A model generated the notes under the pieces. It was not told the DNA's origin, ran no database searches, and was given only the letters and a program-made list of their open reading frames with translations. Below, one piece after another: positions 24,012 to 32,553 of a stretch of DNA of 64,000 bases (the stretch's first letter is position 1; each line of letters begins with the position of its first letter). Source of the DNA: Candidatus Pantoea soli (GTDB taxonomy: Bacteria > Pseudomonadota > Gammaproteobacteria > Enterobacterales > Enterobacteriaceae); contig NZ_CP032702.1 in the NCBI RefSeq assembly GCF_007833795.1, positions 2,170,001-2,234,000 on the forward strand, given 5' to 3'. A program made the position numbers and the translations under genes.

Positions 24012-25147
24012 CAGTGCGGCGCCATAAGACTGGCGAAACGCTGCAGCTGACATTTACGTTTAATGGCGTCCTGTGCAGAGAGCCATTATCGGGAATGGAG
24101 GTGAATGCACGAAACATAAAATACGCCGAGCGGTTTCTGGGAGAGATTCAGAACCGCATCGCGTCGGGGGATTTTAACTACCTGCAGTACTTCCCCCGCT
24201 CAAAAAAGGCCGCGCTGTTTGGGCATCAGAAGAAGAAAAAGACGGTAAAGGACTACCTGGAGGAATATCTGGTTATCAGCGAGAACCGGAACCTGTCACC
24301 CTCTACGCTGGACGGCTACAGGAAGTGCCTGCGCGCGCTGAGGGTGCTTCACAATATCTACGTGACGGAGCTAACGCCGGCGGCACTTAAAAGCTGGGTA
24401 TCGACACAGAAGACAAAGCTGAAGACCATCCGAAACCGCCTCTCATTTTTGCGCAGCGCCATTGATGAAGCTGTGACGGATGGGCTTATCAATGACAACC
24501 CTGTCGCTCACATCAGCGCATCGCGTTACTTCTCGGTGGAATATGGGAACACTGAAGAGTACGAGGTGGATCCGTTTACGCCTTCTGAAATCAGCATTAT
24601 CTATATGTACTGCCGCTTTCCACAATGGAAGGCTACCTTCCAGTTTGCGTTCAACACAGGCGTACGGCCTTCTGAGCTCTGTGCTTTACGGTGGCGGGAT
24701 ATAGACTTCGAGAGGAAAACAGCCTTTGTACAGAATGCCGTTGTTGAAGGGGTGGAGAAATCGACGAAGACACGCGCCGGCACAAGGAAGATAGATTTAA
24801 ACGAAGAGGCGATAGCAGCTCTGAATATCCAGAAGCAGTTCACGCAATTGAAGAATGAGTTTGTTTTCGAGGATCCGCGAACTGGCGAGCCATGGGCCGG
24901 CTCTGATGCTATCCGCCAGAAAGCGTGGCGCATCATCATGCGGGAATCAAAGTTAAGGTACCGAAACCCTTATCAGACACGTCATACCTTCGCCACTATG
25001 CACATCAGCTCAGGGGCAAACCTTTTCTGGCTTTGTAAGCAAATGGGACACAAAGGCCCGGATATGCTGTTCAGAAATTACGGCTCGTACCTGGTTGACT
25101 ACGATGGCCATCTGTCGAAGCCGGGGATCAAAACCGGAAGCGAATAA
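23969..25147 (+). CDS. int: Tyrosine-family phage integrase
   Basis: A 392-aa site-specific recombinase. It has an N-terminal arm-binding domain of the DUF3596 type (ALPRGITVRRHKTGETLQLTF), a SAM-like core-binding domain (~90-180) and a catalytic domain with Arg in NTGVRPSELCALRW, Lys near KSTKTRAGTRKI, R-x-x-H in YQTRHTFATM, His in MGHKGPDM and the Tyr nucleophile in FRNYGSY. All catalytic residues are present. It lies ~105 bases from attR and is expected to use the tRNA-Ser 3' end as target. Confidence 0.95.
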   Translation: MGKKQQGSALPRGITVRRHKTGETLQLTFTFNGVLCREPLSGMEVNARNIKYAERFLGEIQNRIASGDFNYLQYFPRSKKAALFGHQKKKKTVKDYLEEYLVISENRNLSPSTLDGYRKCLRALRVLHNIYVTELTPAALKSWVSTQKTKLKTIRNRLSFLRSAIDEAVTDGLINDNPVAHISASRYFSVEYGNTEEYEVDPFTPSEISIIYMYCRFPQWKATFQFAFNTGVRPSELCALRWRDIDFERKTAFVQNAVVEGVEKSTKTRAGTRKIDLNEEAIAALNIQKQFTQLKNEFVFEDPRTGEPWAGSDAIRQKAWRIIMRESKLRYRNPYQTRHTFATMHISSGANLFWLCKQMGHKGPDMLFRNYGSYLVDYDGHLSKPGIKTGSE

Positions 25148-25167
25148 CGGGGCAATTTGAAGAAAAA

Positions 25168-25186
25168 TGCACGTGTAGTGCACGTG
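25168..25186 (+). promoter_or_regulatory. Putative integrase arm-type sites, right
   Basis: TGCACGTG-TAG-TGCACGTG, two perfect direct units with starts 11 bp apart, 67 bp inside the right core. It mirrors the pair at 9523-9541. Confidence 0.65.
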
Positions 25187-25252
25187 AAAAAGGATCCTTT
25201 TATGAAACCATTATCTATCATAAGGTTACGAAGATATGAACGCGGGTTCGAA

Positions 25253-25274
25253 CCCCTCACCGCCATCATTTATA
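25253..25274 (+). repeat. attR core
   Basis: A 22-bp exact copy of 9417-9438. The flanking T-arm-like bases GGGTTCGAA differ slightly (three bases shorter) from the tRNA side. Beyond it lies what should be the original tRNA downstream region with its terminator. Confidence 0.88.
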
Positions 25275-25645
25275 TAGAAGTGCCCGGTTAACAGCCGGGC
25301 ATTTTTATTTGCATTTCGCGCATACCGCGGGGGGATGAGAACCCCCGACCCGGGGTTCGACAACGGGCGCAGCCCGTTGGACAGTGGAGCCTGCGACGCT
25401 GCCCGCAGGGTGAGCGAAGCGACAAAACGGCAGGAGTGCCGTTTTGCAGCGCCGGCGCGCGCCCGAAGGGCCCGGCACAGGGATGTGCCGGGTGACATCA
25501 ATCCCCCCTCACCGCCATCATTTAGATAGAAGTGCCCGGTTAACAGCCGGGCATTTTTATTTGCATTTCGCGCATACCGCGGGGGGATGAGCACCCCCGA
25601 CCCGGGGTTCGACAACGGGCGCAGCCCGCTGGACAGCGGAGCCTG
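25257..25645. repeat. Duplicated 137-bp tRNA-3'-end/terminator unit
   Basis: Bases 25257-25393 and 25509-25645 are near-identical (about four differences). Each begins with the tRNA-Ser end CTCACCGCCATCATTTA, carries a terminator hairpin, and ends in a GC-rich segment with short palindromes (CAACGGGCGCAGCCCGTTG). The 115 bases between (25394-25508) hold further hairpins (AAAACGGCAGGAGTGCCGTTTT). No gene is credible here; open frames across the repeats are by-products of composition. Probably a leftover of a tRNA-gene duplication or an earlier integration. Confidence 0.8.
25282..25308 (+). terminator. Original tRNA-Ser terminator, now beyond attR
   Basis: GCCCGG-TTAACA-GCCGGGC (short G/C stem) followed by ATTTTTATTT. 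It is duplicated at about 25534-25560. In the pre-integration chromosome it would lie directly behind tRNA-Ser. Confidence 0.75.
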
Positions 25646-25660
25646 GCGTCATTTTCCGCG

Positions 25661-26335
25661 CTATTCGGTTTCCACTGCGCGGATCAGCTCCGCGCCCTGA
25701 TGATGAATATTCCCTACCGCCGCACTCACCGGATGCCAGCTGAAATCCTGCTCAGGCACTGCGGCGTCGCGGGCAATCTCCTGTGCCCTTTCCGCACTGG
25801 TCTCTTCGCTGAGCCACTCATGCACCGCATCGGCGCGCAGCACCAGCGGGCGGCGGTCGTGAATATCCACCATGCCTTTATCGCTGGATGCGGTGACAAT
25901 AACAAAACCTTCTTTATCGTGAGCCTGGTCAAAAGGCGCTTTGCCGATGGCCGCGAAAAACAGCGGCTGTCTGTGCTGATGATAAATAAAATAGGGCTGC
26001 TTTTTATTGCCCGTTTTTTTCCATTCATACCAGCCGTCCGCCGGCACAACAGCGCGCCCGTGCTGCCATAGCGGCTTAAACATGCGCCCGGTGGCCGCCG
26101 TTTCTCCCCGGGCGTTGATCAGCGGCGGCTTGTGCCACCACGCCGGGCCGTAACCCCAGAAAACCGGATCGAAATGCATCTCTCCCTCGCGCGCGTTAAG
26201 CAGCAACACCCGCGTGCCGGGCGCAACGTTAAATCGCCCTATCGGCTGCGGATCGAACTGAATGTCATCCGGCGCCAGCCCGAGTGAGGCGAAATAGTCA
26301 TCTCTGCTGCTGTACTGCGCAAAGCGTCCACACAC
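25661..26335 (-). CDS. yedK: SRAP-domain protein YedK (abasic-site DNA-protein crosslinker)
   Basis: A 224-aa HMCES/YedK homologue. It shields abasic sites in single-stranded DNA by a thiazolidine link to the N-terminal Cys. The key Cys follows the start directly if translation begins at the GTG at 26335: AGGAGG lies six bases upstream, and the protein then reads M-CGRFAQ. A GTG two codons earlier would bury the Cys, so it is rejected. The active-site Asn region RFNVAPGT, Glu in VPADGWYEW and His in DIHDRRPLVL are present. E. coli YedK is 222 aa. Confidence 0.93.
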   Translation of the reverse strand: MCGRFAQYSSRDDYFASLGLAPDDIQFDPQPIGRFNVAPGTRVLLLNAREGEMHFDPVFWGYGPAWWHKPPLINARGETAATGRMFKPLWQHGRAVVPADGWYEWKKTGNKKQPYFIYHQHRQPLFFAAIGKAPFDQAHDKEGFVIVTASSDKGMVDIHDRRPLVLRADAVHEWLSEETSAERAQEIARDAAVPEQDFSWHPVSAAVGNIHHQGAELIRAVETE

Positions 26336-26457
26336 AAACACCTCCTGTTCGGGGTTAACACGGGTTGCTTTTATCGCGCGGCATGTCGCCTGTCAGACTG
26401 ATCCACGTCGGCCTGAACGGCCCGGCAGAATAGCAGATGAGCAGAGCTCGGCATGCG

Positions 26458-27456
26458 TCACGCTGCGCTATCCGTCTGCGCGTCATGAGGCATCGCCAGG
26501 CCATTTTTGTGGCGTACAATGTCCGCCATGACCGCCAGCGCAATCTCAGCGGGCGTTTTACTGCCAATATCCAGCCCCACTGGCGCATGAATCCGCTGCA
26601 GCTGCGCCGGCGTGAGTTCACCAATTTGCGCCAGCCGCGCCTTGCGCTTTTCGCTGTTGAGATGGGAGCCCATCGCGCCAAGATAAAACGCCGGCAGATT
26701 GACGGCTTCCATCATTGTCAGATCGTCGATACGCGGATCGTGCGTCAGCGACAGGATCGCCGTGCCGGGATGGCAGCCTTCACGCTCCAGATAGCGTGCC
26801 GGAAACTGGCGCACCAGCTTCACACCGGGAGCCAGCTCGGCGGCCATATTTTCCAGCACCTCGTCGCGATGCTCACACACCAGGGTTTCAAAGCCGAGCG
26901 CCAGCGCAAAATTGGCGCAGAAAACGGCAACGCTGGAGAGCCCGCCGATCACCAGACGCGGCGCGGCGCTCAGCGTCAGCACGATATCGTCATGACTGAT
27001 GTGGGTCAGGGTGCGGCGGGTATAGGGTGCTGTCTCCAGCGACTGACAGGGATATGGCAGCGTCAGACGTTTAGTGATGGCGCGTGCGCCGGTCAGCGCA
27101 TCCTCCAGCTGCTGTAAATAGCGCAGCGTGGCCGCACCGGCAGGCAGCTTCTCTACCAGAATATCCAGCACGCCACCGCACGGCAGTGCGCGATCGGGGG
27201 CGAAGCCGCCGTCACCGTAACGCACCCGCTGGCTGGCCGCACTGAACGCCTGTTCACGGATGCGCGCCACGAAACTCTCCTCCACGCAGCCGCCGGATAG
27301 CGATCCGCAGTAACGGCCTGCGCCATCAATCACCATCATGGCACCAGGCGGACGTGGCGACGATCCATAGGTGCTGAGCACCGTACACAGCCAGACGGTC
27401 TGCGCTTCTGCCCAGTGTTGCGCGGTTCTGACCACCTGCACATCAAGATTCTGCAT
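26458..27456 (-). CDS. XdhC/CoxI-family protein
   Basis: A 332-aa protein. The N-terminal XdhC_CoxI domain has VLSTYGSSPRPPGAMMV and SLSGGCVEESF. The C-terminal Rossmann-type XdhC_C domain has RLVIGGLSSVAVFCANFALALGF and AFYLGAMGSHLNSEKR. XdhC proteins sulphurate and insert molybdenum cofactor into xanthine-dehydrogenase-type enzymes. No such hydroxylase is nearby, so the client is unknown. The ATG at 27456 follows AAGGGG and is preferred over a codon at 27522. Confidence 0.88.
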   Translation of the reverse strand: MQNLDVQVVRTAQHWAEAQTVWLCTVLSTYGSSPRPPGAMMVIDGAGRYCGSLSGGCVEESFVARIREQAFSAASQRVRYGDGGFAPDRALPCGGVLDILVEKLPAGAATLRYLQQLEDALTGARAITKRLTLPYPCQSLETAPYTRRTLTHISHDDIVLTLSAAPRLVIGGLSSVAVFCANFALALGFETLVCEHRDEVLENMAAELAPGVKLVRQFPARYLEREGCHPGTAILSLTHDPRIDDLTMMEAVNLPAFYLGAMGSHLNSEKRKARLAQIGELTPAQLQRIHAPVGLDIGSKTPAEIALAVMADIVRHKNGLAMPHDAQTDSAA

Positions 27457-27598
27457 CCCCTTCTCCCTGCCTGTGCGGTTGTAACCCGCGCCCGATGCGC
27501 GGTGCGCTGTATGAATAACCACTATAGTTCATTCTCGCGATGCCGCCTGCTGCACGACGCGCAGCCTGAAGGAAAGGGGTTTGCGCAGCCGGCAGGAT

Positions 27599-27623
27599 CA
27601 AAAAACCCGGCCGGAGCCGGGTT
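27599..27623 (-). terminator. Terminator of phoH
   Basis: On the minus strand AACCCGGC-TCC-GGCCGGGTT is followed by TTTTTG, 23 bases after the phoH stop. Confidence 0.85.
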
Positions 27624-27645
27624 ATGGTCAGAGCGTCAATCCGCG

Positions 27646-28434
27646 TTAGCTGTAAGCATGCAGCGTACGCTGGCACAGGGCCGACCGTACGCAGTCGTCT
27701 TTGCCGAAACGCACTACCCCTACCATCTCATCCTCTTCGAAGCGCGACAGCGCATCGGCCAGTCCGGATTTGACGCTGGATGGCAGGTCGCACTGGGTGA
27801 TATCCCCGTTGACGATAACGGTGACATTTTCCCCCAGGCGGGTCAGGAACATCTTCATCTGCGCAGCGGTAACGTTTTGTGCCTCATCAAGGATCACCAC
27901 CGCATTTTCAAACGTGCGTCCGCGCATATAGGCGAAGGGCGCGATCTCTACCTTAGCGATTTCGGGTCGCAGGCAGTACTGCATAAAGGAAGCGCCGAGA
28001 CGTTTAACCAGAACGTCATAAACCGGTCGGAAGTACGGGGCGAATTTTTCGGCAATATCCCCTGGAAGGAAGCCGAGATCTTCATCCGCCTGTAGCACCG
28101 GGCGCGTCACAATGATCCTTTCGATATCCTTATTGATCAGGGCCTCAGCTGCTTTCGCAGCGCTGATCCAGGTTTTACCGCAGCCGGCTTCACCGGTTGC
28201 GAATATCAGCTGTTTCGTTTCTATGGCGTTGAGATAGTGCGCCTGAGCATCATTCCGGGCTTCAATTGGTGAACGATCGCGCACATCGCGCGCCATGCCA
28301 ATCGCATCCAGCCCACTCATCTGCACCAGCGAAGTGACCGATTCTTCTTCACGCTGACGATGACTGCGAGAGTCATTACGAAGCACCCGACGAGCTTCAC
28401 GACGCGCTTTGATCACTGCTTTCTGTCTTCCCAT
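27646..28434 (-). CDS. phoH: Phosphate-starvation-inducible ATPase PhoH
   Basis: A 262-aa cytosolic P-loop ATPase. Walker A GEAGCGKT, Walker B VVILDEAQN and the motif NGDITQCDLP identify PhoH, a superfamily-1-helicase-related ATPase of uncertain RNA-related function. Gene order putA-putP-efeUOB-phoH is the enterobacterial one. The N-terminal ~45 residues are basic (KAVIKARREARRVLRNDSRS). I searched the upstream region for a Pho box and did not see a convincing one. Confidence 0.93.
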   Translation of the reverse strand: MGRQKAVIKARREARRVLRNDSRSHRQREEESVTSLVQMSGLDAIGMARDVRDRSPIEARNDAQAHYLNAIETKQLIFATGEAGCGKTWISAAKAAEALINKDIERIIVTRPVLQADEDLGFLPGDIAEKFAPYFRPVYDVLVKRLGASFMQYCLRPEIAKVEIAPFAYMRGRTFENAVVILDEAQNVTAAQMKMFLTRLGENVTVIVNGDITQCDLPSSVKSGLADALSRFEEDEMVGVVRFGKDDCVRSALCQRTLHAYS

Positions 28435-29009
28435 AGTGGCACCTTACAGTTGGTTTCACGAATCGCGACGGATCTCCCGCGGCGATGACTTGAACGCTTT
28501 AGAGGTTTTTGTGGCTTCCTTGTAAGCCGTATTGAGACAGCGGGAAAAGTGTGCGACAACGCCGAGACGCTGACGCGCACCGGTAGAGATTCAACATTGG
28601 TTCAGAATGGATGAATGAAAAAAGAAGGAGATTTTTCGCCGGAAGGTTATCCCCCGCAGCGAACTGCGCGTGCAAACGTCTATTTAACTGTCCGTTAAAG
28701 GACCGGGTCATGCGCGAACTCCAGTGGGCTAAGCCACACGACTAACAACGCTTATGATTAAAGTGAATCATATTAGTGGTAATTTGCAACAGCAATTTTA
28801 CCGCTGATGAAAGAAAAGGATTTCTCTTTCACCTGCGCGCCGCCGCGATAAATTACATTCTCATTAAAAAACAGGGTGATAGTTTATTCAGGCTGACATA
28901 TATTTTTTCAGAACTTTCACCCGCAGATGACGAAGCGCGGGAAATTTAAGCAGAATTAAACAATTACGCCCGGTAACATTGCGTCAGCCGGGCGTTGCTT
29001 ATTAATTAA
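28435..29009. other. 575-bp AT-rich intergenic region between efeB and phoH
   Basis: No credible gene. It must hold the phoH promoter. At 28973-28996 an inverted repeat CGCCCGG...CCGGGCG lies just behind efeB and could act as its terminator, though the T run is weak. A 70-codon minus-strand frame (28499-28711) has no ribosome site or recognisable sequence and I do not call it. Confidence 0.55.
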
Positions 29010-30287
29010 TCAGGCCTGCAGCAGCGACTGGCCCAGATAATGGTTTTCATCCGGTACGCCGGGCAGAACAAAAAAGTATCCGCCGCCGGTCGGGCGAATA
29101 TATTCTTCCAGCGCTTCACCGTTCAGCCGTTTTTGCACGGTAATAAACCCTTTGGTTAAATCATGCTGGTAACAGATAAACAGCAGCCCCATATCCAGCT
29201 GCCCGGCCGCGGTAATACCGGCTGAATAACTGTAACCACGGCGCAGCATCAGGCTGCTGGCGGTGTCGGGCGTGCGGGGGTTAGCCAGCCGGATATGGGC
29301 ATCCAGCGCGATCACCCTGCCCTCAGGATCGTTACGGTAATCCGGTACATCATGCTCATGCTGCATGCCAAGCGGCGCACCGGATAACTTTTCCCGGCCG
29401 AAGATGGTTTGCTGCTCGCCCAGCGGCGTGCGATCCCACATTTCTACGTGAAAGCGGATAATGCGTACCGCCTGGTAGCTGCCACCGCGCGCCCACGCCG
29501 GCTCCGGCTGATCGGCAGTGACCCACAGCATCTGATTCATCAGCGCGGCATCGTGCGTATCCGGATTCGCGGTACCATCCCGGAAGCCCAGCAGATTTAT
29601 CGGCGTCTCTTTGCCCCGGCTGCGCGCGGCGTGATCGGGGATAAAACCCTCGCGTCGCCAGCGCACCGCCAGCAGATCTGGCGTATGCTTGATGATATCG
29701 CGCAGCGCATGAATCACCGTATCCTGGGTGTTAGCGCAGATTTGCAGCAGCAGATCGCCATGGCACTGCGCAGCATCCAGCGAATCATTAGGAAAGCGCG
29801 TCATGCTCTGCAGCTGCGCGGGTTTATGCGCGCTCAGGCCAAAGCGTTCATCAAACAGCGAACTGCCGACCGAGAGGGTTATCGTCAGGTTATCCGGCAC
29901 AATGGTGGCGCCAAGAATACCGGAATCCAGCGGCGGCAGTCTGGCATCACGCGCCGCAGGTGCCGGTCCGCCATGGGTAAGAAAGGCAAAGCGCTGCGTC
30001 AGCAGACGAAACAGCCGTTCCAGTTCCGCTTTGTCCGTTGCCAGTACGTCGAACGCCACCAGCATCATCGCCGCCTGCTGTGGCGTCAGAATGCCCGCCT
30101 GATGCTCACCATAAAAAGGTTGCACCTGCTGGCGCGCATCCGGTGGTACCGTACCCGGTGAAAAATCTGCTGCGGCAGCGCCGTGGAACGGGCAGCCGCC
30201 ACCCAGCGCCGCAGCGCCGCCAATCATGCCCAAACCCTGCAGCAGACGGCGACGCGACGGCTGAGCCACGTCATGGTGTTTACTCAT
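29010..30287 (-). CDS. efeB: EfeB, Tat-exported heme (DyP-type) peroxidase of the EfeUOB system
   Basis: A 425-aa periplasmic dye-decolorising peroxidase. The twin-arginine signal is [21 protein letters not shown]. The DyP motif GFRDGTANP (catalytic Asp), heme-ligand His region [13 protein letters not shown] and MLRRGYSY are present. It oxidises ferrous iron or heme for uptake through EfeU. It lies three bases after efeO, so the two are co-transcribed. Confidence 0.95.
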   Translation of the reverse strand: MSKHHDVAQPSRRRLLQGLGMIGGAAALGGGCPFHGAAAADFSPGTVPPDARQQVQPFYGEHQAGILTPQQAAMMLVAFDVLATDKAELERLFRLLTQRFAFLTHGGPAPAARDARLPPLDSGILGATIVPDNLTITLSVGSSLFDERFGLSAHKPAQLQSMTRFPNDSLDAAQCHGDLLLQICANTQDTVIHALRDIIKHTPDLLAVRWRREGFIPDHAARSRGKETPINLLGFRDGTANPDTHDAALMNQMLWVTADQPEPAWARGGSYQAVRIIRFHVEMWDRTPLGEQQTIFGREKLSGAPLGMQHEHDVPDYRNDPEGRVIALDAHIRLANPRTPDTASSLMLRRGYSYSAGITAAGQLDMGLLFICYQHDLTKGFITVQKRLNGEALEEYIRPTGGGYFFVLPGVPDENHYLGQSLLQA

Positions 30288-30289
30288 GA

Positions 30290-31408
30290 TTAATCCAGAC
30301 CCAGCGTGCCGCGCAACAGTGAGAGATCTTCCGCCAGCGTGGTAATGGGCCCTTTCAGCGCATTACGATCGGTGGTGGTCAGTTTTTCATAGGATTCAAA
30401 CCCGTCCGGCGTGCGGTAGCGGGCGAGGATGCCATCCACTTTCTTAAAGTTCGCATCCACTTTCGCCAGCAGCGCCGGATTGGCTTTTTCCAGCAAGGGC
30501 CGCAGCAGATCCACAATTTTCTGTGCGCCATCAATGTTGGCCTGGAAATCTGAGAGATCGGTCCGGCTGTAGCGATCCTCTTCGCCGGAAATTTTACTGG
30601 CGGCGACCTCTTCAATCAGGCCCGCCGCGCCGCCTGCCACTTTCGCCGGCGGGAAGGCCAGCTGGCTGATACGGGTTTGCAGCGCCAGCACATCCTGATT
30701 CAGCTTCGCGGTGATGTTCTCTGCGCCTTTTGTGGTGCCATCGGCAAACAGGATTTTCTCCAGACGGTGGAAGCCGGTGAATTTGGGATCGTCGGCTTTT
30801 TTCTCAAAATCATCTTCGCGCGCGTCAATGCTGCCATCCAGATCAGAGAAGAGTTCGGCGATCGGCTCAATGCGCTCATAGTGCACGCGCGCCGGCGCAT
30901 ACAGCGCTTTGGCTTTTTCCAGCTCACCGGCGTTGATCGCTGCGGTAAATGCCTGGGTGGCCGTCACCAGCGCGCTGACTTCGCTCATCACATAGACTTT
31001 GTAGTCGGCAATCGGCCCGACCAGCTGCAGCACATCCGGTTTGCCAGCGGCAGCCGTTTGCTGCGCACCGCCCACCACCAGCTTGCCTTTTGGATTGGTG
31101 AGCAGGCCGCAGGTCATTTCATAATCGCCGGCTTCCAGCGTGGCGGTGAGCTTCTGGCTGAAGCCGGGCGCGATATTTTCACGCTCTTCCACCACCATGA
31201 CTCCTTTCAGGATTTCCCACTCCAGCGCTTTCTGGCTTTGGTTCCTGATAATGAACTGCGTTTTGCCTGCCGGCACGTTAAGCGTCATCGGCTCGCACTG
31301 TTTGTCAGTCACGGTGACGGTGACCTGCGGGATCTCTGCAGCCGCAACCGTCCCGGAGAGCGCCAGCAGAGAGATCAGCAGCGCCTTACGGCGAAAATGA
31401 ATCGTCAT
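30290..31408 (-). CDS. efeO: EfeO, periplasmic iron-binding component
   Basis: A 372-aa periplasmic protein. The signal peptide is [20 protein letters not shown], then an N-terminal cupredoxin-like domain (~25-125, [23 protein letters not shown]), then the M75 imelysin-like domain with the conserved HxxE-like metal site [17 protein letters not shown] and [12 protein letters not shown]. It hands iron to EfeU. The ATG at 31408 is chosen over a codon 135 bases upstream because it starts the signal peptide. It follows efeU by 50 bases. Confidence 0.95.
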   Translation of the reverse strand: MTIHFRRKALLISLLALSGTVAAAEIPQVTVTVTDKQCEPMTLNVPAGKTQFIIRNQSQKALEWEILKGVMVVEERENIAPGFSQKLTATLEAGDYEMTCGLLTNPKGKLVVGGAQQTAAAGKPDVLQLVGPIADYKVYVMSEVSALVTATQAFTAAINAGELEKAKALYAPARVHYERIEPIAELFSDLDGSIDAREDDFEKKADDPKFTGFHRLEKILFADGTTKGAENITAKLNQDVLALQTRISQLAFPPAKVAGGAAGLIEEVAASKISGEEDRYSRTDLSDFQANIDGAQKIVDLLRPLLEKANPALLAKVDANFKKVDGILARYRTPDGFESYEKLTTTDRNALKGPITTLAEDLSLLRGTLGLD

Positions 31409-31458
31409 GGTGTTATCCCTGTTAAATGAAGGAGCAGGCGCGCGCAGCGCCTGAAAAA

Positions 31459-32298
31459 TTACCGTGTGGCGCGCGCGGCGCCGGTCGCCGGTCGGGCCGG
31501 GAAAAAGAACAGCAGCAGCGCCGGAACCAGATACATCAGCCACATCGCCACTTCGCTGACGCTAGGCGCTTCCTGGTAACCGAGAATACCTTCCAGCAGC
31601 GTGCCGATAACGGAGTGCGTGGAAAGCAGATTGCTGAAGTCAAAAGCCGTGCTCTGGAAGTGATTCCATAAACCCGCTTCGTGGAAGGCGCGGATCGCTC
31701 CGGCAGCCAGTCCGGCGGCCACCAGCAGCATAAACAGGCTGGTCCAGCGGAAAAAGTGCGCAAGGTTAAGACGGATACCGCCATAGTAGAGCAGCATGCC
31801 GATGACCACAGCGCTCAGCAGCCCCAGCACGGCGCCGGCGGGCGGCGCATAGCCAACATCCTGGGTGAACGCTGCCAGCAGGAAGAACACGGACTCCAGC
31901 CCTTCGCGCGCCACGGCGAGAAAGACCATCAGTACCAGCGGGAAGCCGCTGCCGCCTGATTTCTGCAGCGCCTGGTCAACCGATTTTTCCAGCGTGGCTT
32001 TCATATTGCGCGCTACGTTACGCATCCAGAACACCATGGAGGTCAGGATCACCACCGCGATCACCGCAACAATGCCCTCAAACAGCTCCTGCTGTTTCTG
32101 CGGAAACTCGCCGGTGGTGGCGTTGATAAACAGTCCCAGCGCCAGACAGAGCGCAGCCGCGATAAACACGCCGGCCCACATGGCCGGGAACCAGCGGGTA
32201 CGCTGAGTACGTTTCAGGTAGCTGGCTATCAGGCTGACAATAAGCGCAGCTTCCAGCCCTTCACGCAACATGATGAGAAACGGAACAAACATCACCAA
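31459..32298 (-). CDS. efeU: EfeU, ferrous-iron permease (Ftr1 family)
   Basis: A 279-aa, seven-helix inner-membrane iron transporter. Two REGLE iron-binding motifs are present: [12 protein letters not shown] in TM1 and [10 protein letters not shown] in TM4. It is first gene of efeUOB, with a Fur-type operator 55-73 bases upstream. Length matches E. coli EfeU (276 aa); the frame is intact, unlike the frameshifted K-12 copy. Confidence 0.95.
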   Translation of the reverse strand: MVMFVPFLIMLREGLEAALIVSLIASYLKRTQRTRWFPAMWAGVFIAAALCLALGLFINATTGEFPQKQQELFEGIVAVIAVVILTSMVFWMRNVARNMKATLEKSVDQALQKSGGSGFPLVLMVFLAVAREGLESVFFLLAAFTQDVGYAPPAGAVLGLLSAVVIGMLLYYGGIRLNLAHFFRWTSLFMLLVAAGLAAGAIRAFHEAGLWNHFQSTAFDFSNLLSTHSVIGTLLEGILGYQEAPSVSEVAMWLMYLVPALLLFFFPARPATGAARATR

Positions 32299-32352
32299 CC
32301 TCTTAAATGTTTAGCGGGGTAAACCTAAGGTAAAAATACGTAAAGTGCGAAC

Positions 32353-32371
32353 GATATCGATTATCATTACC
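32353..32371 (-). promoter_or_regulatory. Fur box of efeUOB
   Basis: On the minus strand GGTAATGATAATCGATATC matches 16 of 19 positions of the Fur consensus GATAATGATAATCATTATC. Its position 55 bases upstream of efeU fits iron-repressed control. Confidence 0.88.
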
Positions 32372-32502
32372 GCGCCAGAAAATACAAGTCACTGTGCGAA
32401 ATTAATTGTGTTTTGCGCTGAGCGGCAGTCCGCTCCGTGCCGCGGAACCCCTGCGCGGGCGAAGCGGTGGCAAAACAGCGGCGCTCTGCGATTAAGCGGA
32501 CA

Positions 32503-32534
32503 TAAAAAAACCCGCATCACAGCCGTGATGCGGG
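32503..32534 (-). terminator. Terminator of putP
   Basis: On the minus strand CCCGCATCAC-GGC(T)-GTGATGCGGG is followed by TTTTTTT, 20 bases after the putP stop. It separates putP from the efe control region. Confidence 0.92.
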
Positions 32535-32553
32535 TGCTTTTTCCCGGATGCGG

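Larger units (their letters stand above)
9417..25274. mobile_element. Cryptic prophage integrated at tRNA-Ser
   Basis: A 15.8 kb element is bounded by a 22-bp perfect direct repeat (9417-9438 and 25253-25274) whose left copy is the tRNA-Ser 3' end. Integrase lies at the right boundary with arm-type repeats near both ends. Contents: SOS-linked small genes, surface-modification cargo, tail-tip genes on the minus strand, recE remnant and recT, DNA methyltransferase, DUF1643, excisionase and integrase. No CI/Cro, replication, terminase, head or lysis genes are visible. A junction near 16.88 kb shows that this middle part has been deleted, so the element should be unable to form particles. The integrase pair may still excise it. 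Confidence 0.9.

Noticed and set aside
25226..25615. A 129-codon minus-strand frame across the tRNA-end repeats
   Set aside because: The 'protein' is the translation of a duplicated non-coding unit (LIPPRYARNANKNARLLTGHF repeated). Such frames downstream of tRNA genes are common artefacts.
28499..28711. A 70-codon minus-strand frame upstream of phoH
   Set aside because: No ribosome site, no recognisable features, lies in the AT-rich promoter region.
28435..28780. A Pho box for phoH
   Set aside because: I found no pair of CTGTCAT-like 7-mers at 11-bp spacing on the minus strand upstream of phoH.
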